Origin: Polyangiaceae bacterium
Lineage (GTDB): Bacteria > Myxococcota_A > Polyangia > Polyangiales > Polyangiaceae
NCBI GenBank assembly: GCA_020846005.1
Contig: JADLEQ010000052.1
Span: 1-57,409 of the forward strand
DNA: 57,409 nt
Direction of reading: 5' to 3'
Under the pieces are notes generated by a model that searched no databases, was not told the DNA's origin, and was given only the letters and a program-made list of their open reading frames with translations. Positions within the stretch are counted from its first letter, which is position 1. Every line of letters begins with the position of its first letter. Position numbers and translations under genes: made by a program. This document shows, one piece after another, positions 19,195 to 27,788 of the stretch.

Positions 19195-20025
19195 ATGCCC
19201 ACCGCCCTCGTCCTCGCGGCCGCCGTGGAGCGGCTCGAAGCCGCCATCCCCCTGGGGCTCGCCGAGAGCTGGGACAACGTCGGGCTGCTCGTCGAGCCGC
19301 TCGAGCCGCGCCCGGTGTCCACCGTGGTGCTCACGATTGACCTCACCGAGGCGGTGCTCGAGGAGGCGGCGAGCGCGGGCGCCGAGCTGATCGTCGCGTA
19401 CCACCCTCTCATCTTCGCGAAGCTCACGCGCGTCACGCGCAGGACGGCGATCGAGCGGGTGGTGCAGGCCGCCCTCGCGCATCGGATCGCCGTCTGGTCG
19501 CCGCACACGGCGCTCGACGCCCTGCCCGGGGGCGTCAACGACTGGCTCGCCGACGGCCTGGGCGAGGGTGAGCGCGAGCCGCTCGCACCCCTCGCGGGCC
19601 GCCCCGAGGCAGGGCAGGGGAGACGCCTCACGCTTGCGGCGCCGGCGCCGGTCGGCGAGCTCGCGGATCGTCTGGCCGCGCACCTCGGCGTCGCGGAGCT
19701 GCGGGTGGCGGCTGCGGCGCGCCACACCGCCGGCGAGCCCGTGTCACGGATCGCGCTCTGCGCGGGGGCAGGTGGTGGCGTCCTCGAGCGCGTGGGCGGC
19801 GTGGACCTCGTCGTGAGCGGGGAGTTGCGCCATCACGATGTCCTCGCTCGCGTCGCGGACGGGACGAGCGTCTTCGTGTGTGACCACACCGGGAGCGAGC
19901 GAGGCTACCTGCCCCGGCTCGCCGCGCGCGTCGCGGCCGAGCTGCCCGGCGCCCGCGTGCTCGTGGCCGCTCGCGACGCGGCGCCGCTCCGGACGCGCGT
20001 GGCCGTGGTCGGGGCGGGGGGCTGA
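19195..20025 (+). CDS. Nif3-like dinuclear metal centre protein
   Basis: 276 residues. Nif3/YbgI proteins form hexameric rings with a two-metal site; their physiological reaction is debated. Metal-ligand motifs are present: AESWDNVGLL at about 24-33, VAYHPLIF, SPHTALDALPGGVNDWLA and, near the C-terminus, the H and E of CDHTGSERG. SGELRHHDVL is also typical. The first histidine pair of the family (YHHP) is YHP here. The ATG at 19195 was chosen because the conserved helix begins a few residues later. Divergent from the DUF2760-Hsp70 operon. Confidence 0.88.
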   Translation: MPTALVLAAAVERLEAAIPLGLAESWDNVGLLVEPLEPRPVSTVVLTIDLTEAVLEEAASAGAELIVAYHPLIFAKLTRVTRRTAIERVVQAALAHRIAVWSPHTALDALPGGVNDWLADGLGEGEREPLAPLAGRPEAGQGRRLTLAAPAPVGELADRLAAHLGVAELRVAAAARHTAGEPVSRIALCAGAGGGVLERVGGVDLVVSGELRHHDVLARVADGTSVFVCDHTGSERGYLPRLAARVAAELPGARVLVAARDAAPLRTRVAVVGAGG

Positions 20026-20080
20026 CGCTCCACCCCCGATCCGGGCTATCCTCGTCCGCTTGGAGGCGAGATCGGAGCCG

Positions 20081-20620
20081 GTGGTCGCGAGCGCGCGGGG
20101 ACCCTTCCTCGCGCACCTGCGGACCGCGCTCGAGCGGCACGGGCAGCTCGACCGGGTGCGCAAGCGTCTCACCCGCGCCGCCCGCGCCGCGCTCGACGGC
20201 GCCAGCCCCGAGGCGTGGGTCGACGAGCGCCTCATCGTCGAGGTGCTCGACACGGCGCGGTCCACGCTGGGGGACGACGCGCGCTGGCGCGCGCTCCTCG
20301 TCGAGGAGTCGGCGGCGGCGATCCAGAGGTTCTACCGGGTCTTTCTCCGGTACGTGACGCCGGGGATGCTCTTCCTCGCGCTGCCGAAGATGTGGTCGAT
20401 GACCCACCGGACGGGCACGCTCACCGCGCGCTGGGTCGACGAGCGCCGGGTGCGCGTCGAGTACCGCGACCACCCGCCGCTCCTGGCGCGAGCGTACCAG
20501 GAGCTCACCGTCGCCGTCCTCGAGGCGCTCCTCGGGTTGAACCGCACGCGCGCGACGGTCGAGCCCGGTCCGTCACCGCGGCCGGACGAGGTGTTCACCG
20601 TCGAGGTGCGGCTCGGGTGA
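20081..20620 (+). CDS. Uncharacterised protein, possibly DUF2378/TIGR02265-like
   Basis: 179 residues from a GTG start; a TTG at 20060 in the same frame would add seven residues. The sequence is charged and soluble, mostly helical, with a conserved-looking core RFYRVFLRYVTPGMLFLALP followed by beta strands and ending in FTVEVRLG. The pattern resembles the myxobacterial DUF2378 (TIGR02265) proteins, a lineage-specific family of unknown function, but I am not sure of this. It begins about 55 bp after the Nif3-like gene and is followed by the dehalogenase. No catalytic motif recognised. Confidence 0.6.
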   Translation: MVASARGPFLAHLRTALERHGQLDRVRKRLTRAARAALDGASPEAWVDERLIVEVLDTARSTLGDDARWRALLVEESAAAIQRFYRVFLRYVTPGMLFLALPKMWSMTHRTGTLTARWVDERRVRVEYRDHPPLLARAYQELTVAVLEALLGLNRTRATVEPGPSPRPDEVFTVEVRLG

Positions 20621-20723
20621 GGCGCCGCGCCGTCCTCCGCGCCGTGGCGCGCGGTTTGGTGCGGGGCGGTCGCGAGCGTACGCTCCCCGCCCGCGCCGTC
20701 CCCCCGCCGAGAGGAGCCACGAG

Positions 20724-21650
20724 ATGCCCCCCGCCATCGAAGCCGTGAGGACCCCGGAGGATCGGTTCTCGCACCTCCCGGACTTCCCGTTCGAGCCGCA
20801 CTACGTCGACGATCTGGCCGGCCATGAGGGGCTTCGCGTCCACTACGTCGACGCGGCGCCGGCCGGCGCGGTGAGCGGTCGCGCCGTGCTCTGCCTGCAC
20901 GGGCAGCCGACGTGGAGCTACCTCTACCGGAAGATGATCCCGGTGTTCACGGCGGCGGGCCATCGTGTCGTGGCGCCGGATCTGCTCGGCTTCGGGCGCT
21001 CGGACAAGCCGGTGGACGACGCCGTCTACACGTTCGGGTTCCACCGCGCGCTGTTGCTCGCGTTCGTCGAGCGCCTCGATCTGCGTCGGCTCACGCTCGT
21101 GGTGCAGGACTGGGGCGGGCTGCTCGGGCTCACCCTCCCGATGGACCTCCCCGGCCGCATCGATCGCCTGCTCGTGATGAACACCGGGCTCGGCGTCGGG
21201 CTGTCTCCGGGCCCCGGCTTCGAGGCGTGGAAGGCGTTCGTGGCGTCGCAGCCCGATTTCGACATCGCGAGCCTGATGCAGCGAGGCGCGCCCGGGCTCA
21301 GCGACGCCGAGGCAGCGGCCTACGCCGCGCCGTTCCCCGACGCCCGGTACCGGGCTGGCGCGCGGCGCTTCCCCGAGCTCGTCCCGGTGACCCCGGACAT
21401 GGAGGGTGCCGAGGTGTCCCGGCGCGCCGGGGCGTTCCTCTCCGAGCGGTGGGAGGGCCAGAGCTTCCTCGCCATCGGCCTGCAGGACCCGGTCCTCGGC
21501 GCGCGCGCCATGCACGCGCTGGCGAAGGTGATCCGGGGGTGTCCGCCGCCGCTCGAGCTGCCGCACGCGGGGCACTTCGTGCAGGAGCACGGGCGCGAGG
21601 TGGCGGAGGCGGCGCTCCGCGCGTTCGGGGATCTGCCCGCGGCGCCGTGA
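20724..21650 (+). CDS. Haloalkane dehalogenase (DhlA-type, HLD-I)
   Basis: 308 residues of alpha/beta-hydrolase fold. Haloalkane dehalogenases hydrolyse carbon-halogen bonds to an alcohol and halide. Every key residue of Xanthobacter DhlA has a counterpart: nucleophile D129 in VVQDWGG (D124), halide-binding W130 (W125) and W169 in GFEAWKAF (W175), acid D255 in IGLQDPVLG (D260) and base H284 in HAGHFVQEHG (H289). The oxyanion region reads HGQPTWSYLYRKM where DhlA has HGEPTWSYLYRKM, an E to Q change also expected in DhmA-like enzymes. A good Shine-Dalgarno (GAGAGGAG) precedes the ATG. Natural substrate unknown. Confidence 0.93.
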   Translation: MPPAIEAVRTPEDRFSHLPDFPFEPHYVDDLAGHEGLRVHYVDAAPAGAVSGRAVLCLHGQPTWSYLYRKMIPVFTAAGHRVVAPDLLGFGRSDKPVDDAVYTFGFHRALLLAFVERLDLRRLTLVVQDWGGLLGLTLPMDLPGRIDRLLVMNTGLGVGLSPGPGFEAWKAFVASQPDFDIASLMQRGAPGLSDAEAAAYAAPFPDARYRAGARRFPELVPVTPDMEGAEVSRRAGAFLSERWEGQSFLAIGLQDPVLGARAMHALAKVIRGCPPPLELPHAGHFVQEHGREVAEAALRAFGDLPAAP

Positions 21651-21696
21651 GCGGCGCCCCGCCGCCCGGCGCTGCGCGCAGCGGTCGCGGCCGCGC

Positions 21697-23397
21697 TCAA
21701 CGAGGCGCGCGGCAACAGCGGAAACCGGTCTGCACTCCAGCGTAGAGCTCGCTGTGGTTGTCCGTCGCTGCCCGGCAGCGGTTGCGGCCGATGAGCCACC
21801 AGCCCCCGCGCAGGATCGCGCGGCGCGGCGGGCTGCGCTGGTAGCGGGTCGTCCATTCGTCCACGTTGCCCACCAGGTTGAACACCCCGAACGGGCTCCG
21901 GCATCCGGGCAGCGCGTCGCGCGCGACACGACGATCGATGAAATCGTGGTCGCTCGTGACGAGCTGCTCCTCGGGGAAGTCGTGGTTGCACCGCGCGCCG
22001 TCCCGCACGTAGCCGTAGGGATAGGGCAGCGCGTCGGGTCCCTCGCAGGCGAGCTCCCACTCGTCCTCGAAGCACAGCCGCTTGTCCATCGCGCGGCACA
22101 GGTTCTGCGCTTCGCTCCAGTTCACGTGGGTCAGGGGGAGCTGGTAGCCGTCGGGCTGGAACTCGAACCGGTCGATGCAGTAGCTCAGCTGGCGCCGGGC
22201 GCCCGTGCACGTCGTCGGCTCCTCGAACTCGGCGCACGAGATCTTCTGTCCCACCGAGAGCCGCGGGAGCCAGCGCTTGCAGCGCTGGACCGGCTCCGCG
22301 CAGCGCAGCGCCTCGACGTGCACCATGTCGACCGGGCACCTCGCGGACGCGGACTCGAACGGCGGCGGCTGGACCGAGGGCAGCTTCCCGGTGGGGTCGA
22401 CGAAGCTCCGCATCCCCGGCGGGTCGCGGCCGGCGTCCGCGCCGGCGGCCCCCGCCGGCGCGGGCCCCGGCGCGGGCGCGGCCTCCGGATCCGGCGCCTG
22501 ACAGCAGCGGAAGCCGGTCGAGAAGTCGTGGTACTTCGGGTCGTGCGCGCTCGTGACGTTGCTGCAACCGACGCCGTTGCGGACGCCGTCGACGTAGTGT
22601 CCGCCCATCCCGAGGGGGCGCACGTACGTGCTCTGGGTCCACTCGAGGAGGTTGCCGTGCAGGTCCATCACGCCCTCGGGCGTGGCGCAGCTCGAGAACT
22701 CGCCCGTGCGGGCCACGGAGTCGGGGAGCTGGTTCAGGCGGGGCGAGTTGAGCGCGACGCTGTCGGTCAGGTGCTTGCCGAAGACGCGCGTCACCGGGTG
22801 CTCCGCCCGCTCCACGTTGCACGTGCCGGCGACCTTCTTGGGGCCGTACGGATACGCGCGCGGCGGCTTCTCCGCGCCCTGGCACGCCAGGATCCACTCG
22901 GCCGTCGTGCACAGGCGCTTGCCCGCGCGGACGCACGCCCTACCGGCGTCCGCCGCCCCGATGTGGGCTTGCGGGACGACGCCCGGACGGCTGACGGCGC
23001 GCACCTTCCTCGCGCCGACCGCGTGGTACGGAGACCACGGCTCGCCGGCCTCGTCGACGAGGCTCGCCTCCCACCGATCGACGCACGTCGTCCCACCGAC
23101 GAGCGCCATCTCCGGCGGGCAACGCGAGGGCGGCGCCGGGCCGGGCGGGTCCCCGGCCGCCGGATCCGTCCCGTGCTGCGCGGGGAACGCCGCCGCGACC
23201 GTGGCCGCGCTCGCGGCCTCTCCGGGACCGGCCCCGCTGGCGCTCGCGTGGGGCGCCGTCGCGGCGGTCGTCGCGGCGCTGCCCGGGGCGTCCGCCGTGC
23301 CCTCGCGGCGCCGGCCGGGCTGGCACGCGCCGACCGCGGCGGCCACCACCAGCGCCGCGAGCGCGAGCGCAGCGAGGGGCGAGCCGGAGCGAGACAC
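21697..23397 (-). CDS. Lipoprotein with two FGE-sulfatase-fold domains
   Basis: 566 residues. The signal peptide ends at the lipobox VGAC (C25), so it is a lipid-anchored exported protein, with a Pro/Ala/Ser linker to about 90. Two SUMF1/FGE-type (C-type lectin-like) domains follow, about 92-305 and 350-566. Each shows the hallmark order: CVDRWE or CIDRFE, KRLC[TF] with [AD]EWELAC, GN..EW and TGFRCC. True formylglycine-generating enzymes use two cysteines in a C-x4-C arrangement after RGGS. Here domain 2 keeps only one (GRNRCRAA) and domain 1 has a single shifted cysteine, so canonical FGE activity is doubtful. It is divergent from the lipoprotein at 23530 and convergent with the dehalogenase. 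Confidence 0.85.
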   Translation of the reverse strand: MSRSGSPLAALALAALVVAAAVGACQPGRRREGTADAPGSAATTAATAPHASASGAGPGEAASAATVAAAFPAQHGTDPAAGDPPGPAPPSRCPPEMALVGGTTCVDRWEASLVDEAGEPWSPYHAVGARKVRAVSRPGVVPQAHIGAADAGRACVRAGKRLCTTAEWILACQGAEKPPRAYPYGPKKVAGTCNVERAEHPVTRVFGKHLTDSVALNSPRLNQLPDSVARTGEFSSCATPEGVMDLHGNLLEWTQSTYVRPLGMGGHYVDGVRNGVGCSNVTSAHDPKYHDFSTGFRCCQAPDPEAAPAPGPAPAGAAGADAGRDPPGMRSFVDPTGKLPSVQPPPFESASARCPVDMVHVEALRCAEPVQRCKRWLPRLSVGQKISCAEFEEPTTCTGARRQLSYCIDRFEFQPDGYQLPLTHVNWSEAQNLCRAMDKRLCFEDEWELACEGPDALPYPYGYVRDGARCNHDFPEEQLVTSDHDFIDRRVARDALPGCRSPFGVFNLVGNVDEWTTRYQRSPPRRAILRGGWWLIGRNRCRAATDNHSELYAGVQTGFRCCRAPR

Positions 23398-23529
23398 CGT
23401 CCAGGATCGTGGCCCGCGGCGCTCGGCTCGCCAAGAAACGCGCGGCCCGCCGCGGCCGCCGCGCCCTGCGCGCCGGGCCGGCCGCGAAGTTGTCCGTGGT
23501 CTCCCGGCTCGGCTGAAATATCAACCCGA

Positions 23530-24660
23530 ATGGCCCGCGCTCGGGTGAGGTGGTCGGCGCTCGCGCTCGCGCTGCGTCTCGCCGCGTGCGCCACCCAGGA
23601 CGGTCGCGGCGCCGAGCGCCCGACCGCGACGGACACCGGCGGCGTCGCGCCCTCGCGGGAGGCGCCGAGCGCGGCCGCGTCCTCGGGCGACGGCGCGTCG
23701 TCTCCCGCGGCGGCCCCTCCAGCGGCGGCGGCGACGACCGCGTCGCTGCCGCCGCCCGCCGACCCCTCCCCGCTCGAACCGGACCTGAGCGCGGCGCTCC
23801 ACGGCGTGCGCGCGGATCCGCCCCCTCGGGCGCTCACTCGCGAGCGTCACTACTACGTCTCGAACGAGCAGCACCACCACCTCTACCGCCCCACCATCGA
23901 GGGGCTAGGGGGGATTCAGCTCGGAGTGGGCGCGGAGCAGAACTACCTCCTAGCCGGCTGGGCGCGACCGGAGGTGCTCGTCCTCGTCGACTTCGATCAG
24001 GCGATCGTCGATCTGCACGAGGTGTACGGCGTGCTCTTCACGAGCACGTCGAGCGCGGGAGAGCTGGTCGACGCGTGGGCGTTCGGCGCGCGGCGCTCGG
24101 TGGCGCGGAGGCTGGAGGAGCGGTGGCCGGACCCAGCGCTCCGAAAGCGGCGGCTGCGCGTGTACGACGAGGCGCGCGCCGAGGTGCACGCGAGGCTCCA
24201 GCGCCTCCGCGCGCGCGACGCGCGCGTGGGCGTCCCGAGCTTCCTCACCGACCCCGAGCAGTTCAGGCGGCTCGCTGCGCTGTGGGCGACCGGGCGGGTG
24301 CTGGCCGTCCGCGGTGACCTGACGCAGGATCGCGCGCTCACCGACCTCGCCGCGTTCGCCCGGCGATCCCGGCTCCCCGTCCGGGTACTCTACCTCTCGA
24401 ACGCCGAGGAGTATTTCGACTACGTGACCGGTCACTTCACGTCGAACCTCCGAGCCCTGCCCTTCGACGAGCGGAGCGTCGTCCTGCACACCCGCGGGCA
24501 CCACGGTGATCACTACCGCTTCGTCCACCAGCGGGCGAAGGACTACCTCGCGTGGATCGCGGCGGGGGTCCCGAGCTGGGAGGAGCTGGCGAAGCGCGCC
24601 GTCCCCGCGAGCGACGCGCCGGGCGCCGAGGAGCTGCGCATCATCCCGCCGCCGCCGTGA
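23530..24660 (+). CDS. Lipoprotein with LIC_10091-like domain
   Basis: 376 residues. A short signal peptide ends at the lipobox LAAC (C20), followed by an Ala/Ser/Pro linker. Residues about 100-376 form one globular domain: RHYYVSNEQHHHLYRPTIE, then GGIQLGVGAEQNYLLAGWARPE, VLVDFDQAIVDLH, AVRGDLTQDRALTDLA and VLYLSNAEEYFDYVTGHF. The pattern resembles the LIC_10091 family described from Leptospira, whose fold recalls SAM-dependent methyltransferases; the function is unknown and this assignment is by memory of motif pattern. The same domain is fused to an FGE-type domain in the protein at 27789-29711. Start ATG at 23530 fits the signal peptide. Confidence 0.8.
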   Translation: MARARVRWSALALALRLAACATQDGRGAERPTATDTGGVAPSREAPSAAASSGDGASSPAAAPPAAAATTASLPPPADPSPLEPDLSAALHGVRADPPPRALTRERHYYVSNEQHHHLYRPTIEGLGGIQLGVGAEQNYLLAGWARPEVLVLVDFDQAIVDLHEVYGVLFTSTSSAGELVDAWAFGARRSVARRLEERWPDPALRKRRLRVYDEARAEVHARLQRLRARDARVGVPSFLTDPEQFRRLAALWATGRVLAVRGDLTQDRALTDLAAFARRSRLPVRVLYLSNAEEYFDYVTGHFTSNLRALPFDERSVVLHTRGHHGDHYRFVHQRAKDYLAWIAAGVPSWEELAKRAVPASDAPGAEELRIIPPPP

Positions 24661-25013
24661 GGGCCGGGGCGGCGCTCCGCGCCCCGATCCCGCCGCCTGG
24701 GCCGGCTGGACTCGGCCGGCGTCCTCACGACCGCGGGCGCTTCCCATGGGTACTCCAACCACGGCCCGGACGTCCTCCGACGAAGCCGCGCGACCTGCCG
24801 GGGGATCCCCTCGCGCGCATCCACCGGCGGCACGAGCGCCTCGCGCAGCCAGCCCTCGGACAAGCTCGACTGCTCGTGAAGCCGGCGTTCGCAGAGCAGC
24901 TGCATCACGATGGACGGGAGCTGCGTCCCGACGGACTGCATCCCCGGATCGTCGTCGGCGCGGTCCCCCGCGAGCAGCTTCGCCCGGGCGCGGTCTCGCG
25001 CTAAACTAGCTGC
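24661..25013. other. Intergenic stretch without recognised gene
   Basis: About 350 bp between the LIC_10091-like lipoprotein and the caspase-like protein. Both strands are open in several frames but no translation shows a domain or a plausible start with ribosome binding site. Positions 24990-25010 (GCGCTAAACTAGCTGCG) are locally AT-richer and could hold the promoter of the next gene. Confidence 0.35.
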
Positions 25014-26255
25014 GTGGTGTGCGCGGCAGCTCGTCGGGTGGCGTCGATCGGGTCGGTCGTGGCGTCTCTGGGGCTGCTCCCGGCTGCGCGCGCGAGCGAG
25101 CGCGTCCCGATGGACTCCACGCCGCCCGTCGAGCGAGAGCTCGCGTCCTGGCACGCGGCGCTCGCCGAGGACGGCGTCGTCACCGTGACGCTGGTGGCCG
25201 GCTACGAGAGCCCGCTCCGACAGCCGCGCCACCGCCGGGCGCTACGCGAAGAGCTCGTGCGAGCGCTCGTGCGCGAGGCGGGAGCCGCGCGGCTCCCCGA
25301 GGCGCCCGCCGGCGAGGACGCGCTGCGCGCCGGCGACGTCACGTGGAGGATCGGCGCGTGGGAGCGCGAGCCGGGCGCGCGGCGGCCGCGCGACGCGGCG
25401 CACCGACTGGAGCTGGAGGAGCGCCGCGCGGGCGCCTCCCCCACCACGTTCCGCGTGCGAGTCCTGCGCACCCGCGAGGACTTCGTCGGCGCGCTCGGTG
25501 ACGACGTCACGATCTACTCGGGCCACTCCCGGCACGGGCGAGGGCCCGCCTTCGCGCACGCGACGGACTACTTCCGCATGGGCGCCTACGCCGTCGCGCC
25601 GGTCGTGGAGGTGCGCGCGGCCGCGCTGCCCGGCGAGCCCGTCGTTCGCGAGCTGGCGTTCGATCCCCGCGGGTTCGTCTTCCGCGACTACGCCCGCCAC
25701 TACTTCGAGGCCGCGCGCCGCGGCGGGCGGCGTCCCGTGGTCTTCCCCGTCGTCGCCGAGGCGGGCCTCGAGTGGCTGTACAAGGGTCCGGCGTTCCTCG
25801 GGGAGAGCGTGCGCCCGGGGGAGCGGATGAAGCTCGTCCGGGGCGGGGCCGCCGATCTGCACCAGGCTCGCCGCGCGGGGGCGTTCGGCCGCGACGCCGC
25901 GGGCAACGATCGGCGGCAGGTCCTCTGGCTCTACTCGTGCAACAGCGCGCTCCACTTCCGCGCGCCGCTCCGCGCCGAGGCGGGGACCGTCGTCCATCCG
26001 GACGGCTGGGCCGAGGAGATCCCGCGCATGTTCCCCGCCGCGGAGACGAGCCCGCTGTTGGTCTTGGGCACCAACCGCGAGGTGCTCACCCACGGGCGCG
26101 TGGTCGGGCGGTTCCTGGCCGAGCTCGTGCGCCGCGTCCCGACGAGCGGCGCGCTGCTCGCCGCGCTGAACTCGTACGCGGCGGACGTGCAACCCCCTGC
26201 GGAGGGGCGCCGGCCGTCCTGCGCCTCGCCGACCCCGTGCTTCACGAGCCTCTGA
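25014..26255 (+). CDS. Secreted protein with caspase-like (clan CD) His/Cys motifs
   Basis: 413 residues with a GTG start (a second GTG follows immediately). An N-terminal hydrophobic stretch (about 5-27, ending ARAS) looks like a signal peptide. Two motifs recall clan CD cysteine peptidases such as caspases and CHAT proteins: a beta strand followed by GH (DDVTIYSGHSRHGRGPAF, H171) and a later strand ending in Cys-x-Ser (QVLWLYSCNSALHF, C309). The spacing of about 138 residues is larger than usual. Between them lies a section with many aromatic residues and ...GLEWLYKGPAFLG. Substrate and partner unknown. No family name could be assigned with certainty; a peptidase is the favoured inference, an inactive relative is possible. 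Confidence 0.7.
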   Translation: MVCAAARRVASIGSVVASLGLLPAARASERVPMDSTPPVERELASWHAALAEDGVVTVTLVAGYESPLRQPRHRRALREELVRALVREAGAARLPEAPAGEDALRAGDVTWRIGAWEREPGARRPRDAAHRLELEERRAGASPTTFRVRVLRTREDFVGALGDDVTIYSGHSRHGRGPAFAHATDYFRMGAYAVAPVVEVRAAALPGEPVVRELAFDPRGFVFRDYARHYFEAARRGGRRPVVFPVVAEAGLEWLYKGPAFLGESVRPGERMKLVRGGAADLHQARRAGAFGRDAAGNDRRQVLWLYSCNSALHFRAPLRAEAGTVVHPDGWAEEIPRMFPAAETSPLLVLGTNREVLTHGRVVGRFLAELVRRVPTSGALLAALNSYAADVQPPAEGRRPSCASPTPCFTSL

Positions 26256-26330
26256 CGCTGCCGGCGTAGCGCGGCGGCGGGCCCCGAGCGAACCTTGCCC
26301 CGCGAGCGACGAGGGTGCGACACTTCATCG

Positions 26331-27743
26331 GTGATCCGCGCCGGGACGTCGCTCGCGCTGGCGGCGGCGCTCGCGGCCGCCGGGTGCGGGGCTGCCGAGG
26401 GCGCCCGCGTCACCCCGCCCGAGCCCCGTCCCGGGCGTCACTCGGTGCGCGCCGGGGCGCGCGCGGCGCCGAGCGCCGAGGGTGAGCCGCCGCCCGCTTC
26501 GACGGCGGCGCCCGGCTCGCCGGACTCCGCTCCGTGTGCCCCGCTGGTCTTCGACGCGGGGCGCCACGAGGATCAGCTCGACGTGCCGGTCCCCGCGGTC
26601 GCCGACTACGCGGACGGCGCGGCGCTCGGGCCCTTCTGGGAGAAGCTCGCGGCCGTCGCGCGAGGGCGGGCGGCGGGGCCGGTGCGCGTGTTCTTCTACG
26701 GCGACTCCAACCTGGCGCTCGACCAGGTGAGCGGCGAGCTCCGTCGCCGGCTCCAGGCCCGCTTCGGAGATGGGGGGCACGGGTACATGGGGGCCGGGTC
26801 CCCGGCGCGCGGCTACCGCCACATGGACGTGCGCCGGAGCACCTCGGGGCACTGGGTCACCCACATCTACAGCCACCACGACCCGACGGGGGAGGGCTTC
26901 GGCGCGGGCGGCATGGTCGCGACCACCCGCGCGCGCGGAGCCCGGGTCGCGATCCGCACCGCGGACGCCGGCGCGCCGGTCGGGACGGCGGTCACGCACC
27001 TCGGCGTGTTCTACGTCGCCCAGCCGGGCGGCGGACGTGTCGGGCTGCGCGTCGACGGCGGCGAGCCCCGCGTCGTCGACGCCGAGGCGGTCGCGCCCCG
27101 GGCGGAGTGGGTCGTCGTCGAAGCGCCGGACGGCCCGCACGAGCTCCGCGTCGAGGCGCTCGACGACCGCAAGGAGGTGCGCCTGCTCGGCCTCACGCTG
27201 GAGCGCGCCGCTCGACCCGGGATCGTCGTGGACGCCTACGGACTGACCGGCTCGACCTACCACCACCTCGCGCGCATGGATCACCCCATCGACCGCAGGA
27301 TGCTGGAGCTCCGCAAGCCCGACCTCGTGTTGTTCCTGATCGGCACCAACCACCACCGCTTCGACGAGAACCCGGTCTCGGCCGACCGGGTCCTCCGCCT
27401 GCTGCGCGAGGTCGACCCCGCGATGCCGGTCGTGGTCATGACCCCGCCGGATCGGGTGAAGTCGAAGCACTCGACGCAGTCGCACCGCACGATCGTCGAG
27501 GTGTCTGCGCAGCTCGAGCGCCTCGCGCGAGAGCAGCGCGTAGGCTTCTGGGATTTCCGCGGCGCGATGGGCGGTGACGGCGCGATGCACGCGTTCTTCT
27601 GGAAGGGCCTCGCGGGCGAGGATTTGATCCACCTGTCGCCCGCCGGCGCCCGGGTGATGGGGGGGCGCCTCGCCCACGCGCTCGAGGGCGCGTTCGCCGC
27701 GCACCTCGCGAACCACCCACGCGCGGGGTGCCCCCGCCCCTGA
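26331..27743 (+). CDS. SGNH/GDSL-type hydrolase lipoprotein
   Basis: 470 residues from GTG 26331. The start was chosen because it opens directly into a lipoprotein signal peptide with lipobox AAGC (C19); a TTG at 26295 would add 12 residues. After a disordered lead (about 20-70) the SGNH blocks appear in order: block I FFYGDSNLALD with nucleophile S126, block III LFLIGTNHH with N340, and block V DLIHLSP with D431 and H434. An inserted beta-sandwich lies between blocks I and III (about 200-295). Such enzymes are esterases, acetyl-transferases or deacetylases acting on glycans or lipids; the substrate is unknown. Convergent with the FGE-fusion gene. Confidence 0.85.
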   Translation: MIRAGTSLALAAALAAAGCGAAEGARVTPPEPRPGRHSVRAGARAAPSAEGEPPPASTAAPGSPDSAPCAPLVFDAGRHEDQLDVPVPAVADYADGAALGPFWEKLAAVARGRAAGPVRVFFYGDSNLALDQVSGELRRRLQARFGDGGHGYMGAGSPARGYRHMDVRRSTSGHWVTHIYSHHDPTGEGFGAGGMVATTRARGARVAIRTADAGAPVGTAVTHLGVFYVAQPGGGRVGLRVDGGEPRVVDAEAVAPRAEWVVVEAPDGPHELRVEALDDRKEVRLLGLTLERAARPGIVVDAYGLTGSTYHHLARMDHPIDRRMLELRKPDLVLFLIGTNHHRFDENPVSADRVLRLLREVDPAMPVVVMTPPDRVKSKHSTQSHRTIVEVSAQLERLAREQRVGFWDFRGAMGGDGAMHAFFWKGLAGEDLIHLSPAGARVMGGRLAHALEGAFAAHLANHPRAGCPRP

Positions 27744-27788
27744 CGCGGCGCCCCCGGGCCAGGTCGCTCGGCCTTGCGCCGGGGGGGC

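Noticed and set aside
21697..23397. Calling the FGE-fold lipoproteins true formylglycine-generating enzymes
   Set aside because: The C-x4-C cysteine pair needed for copper and catalysis is incomplete or missing in all four domains.
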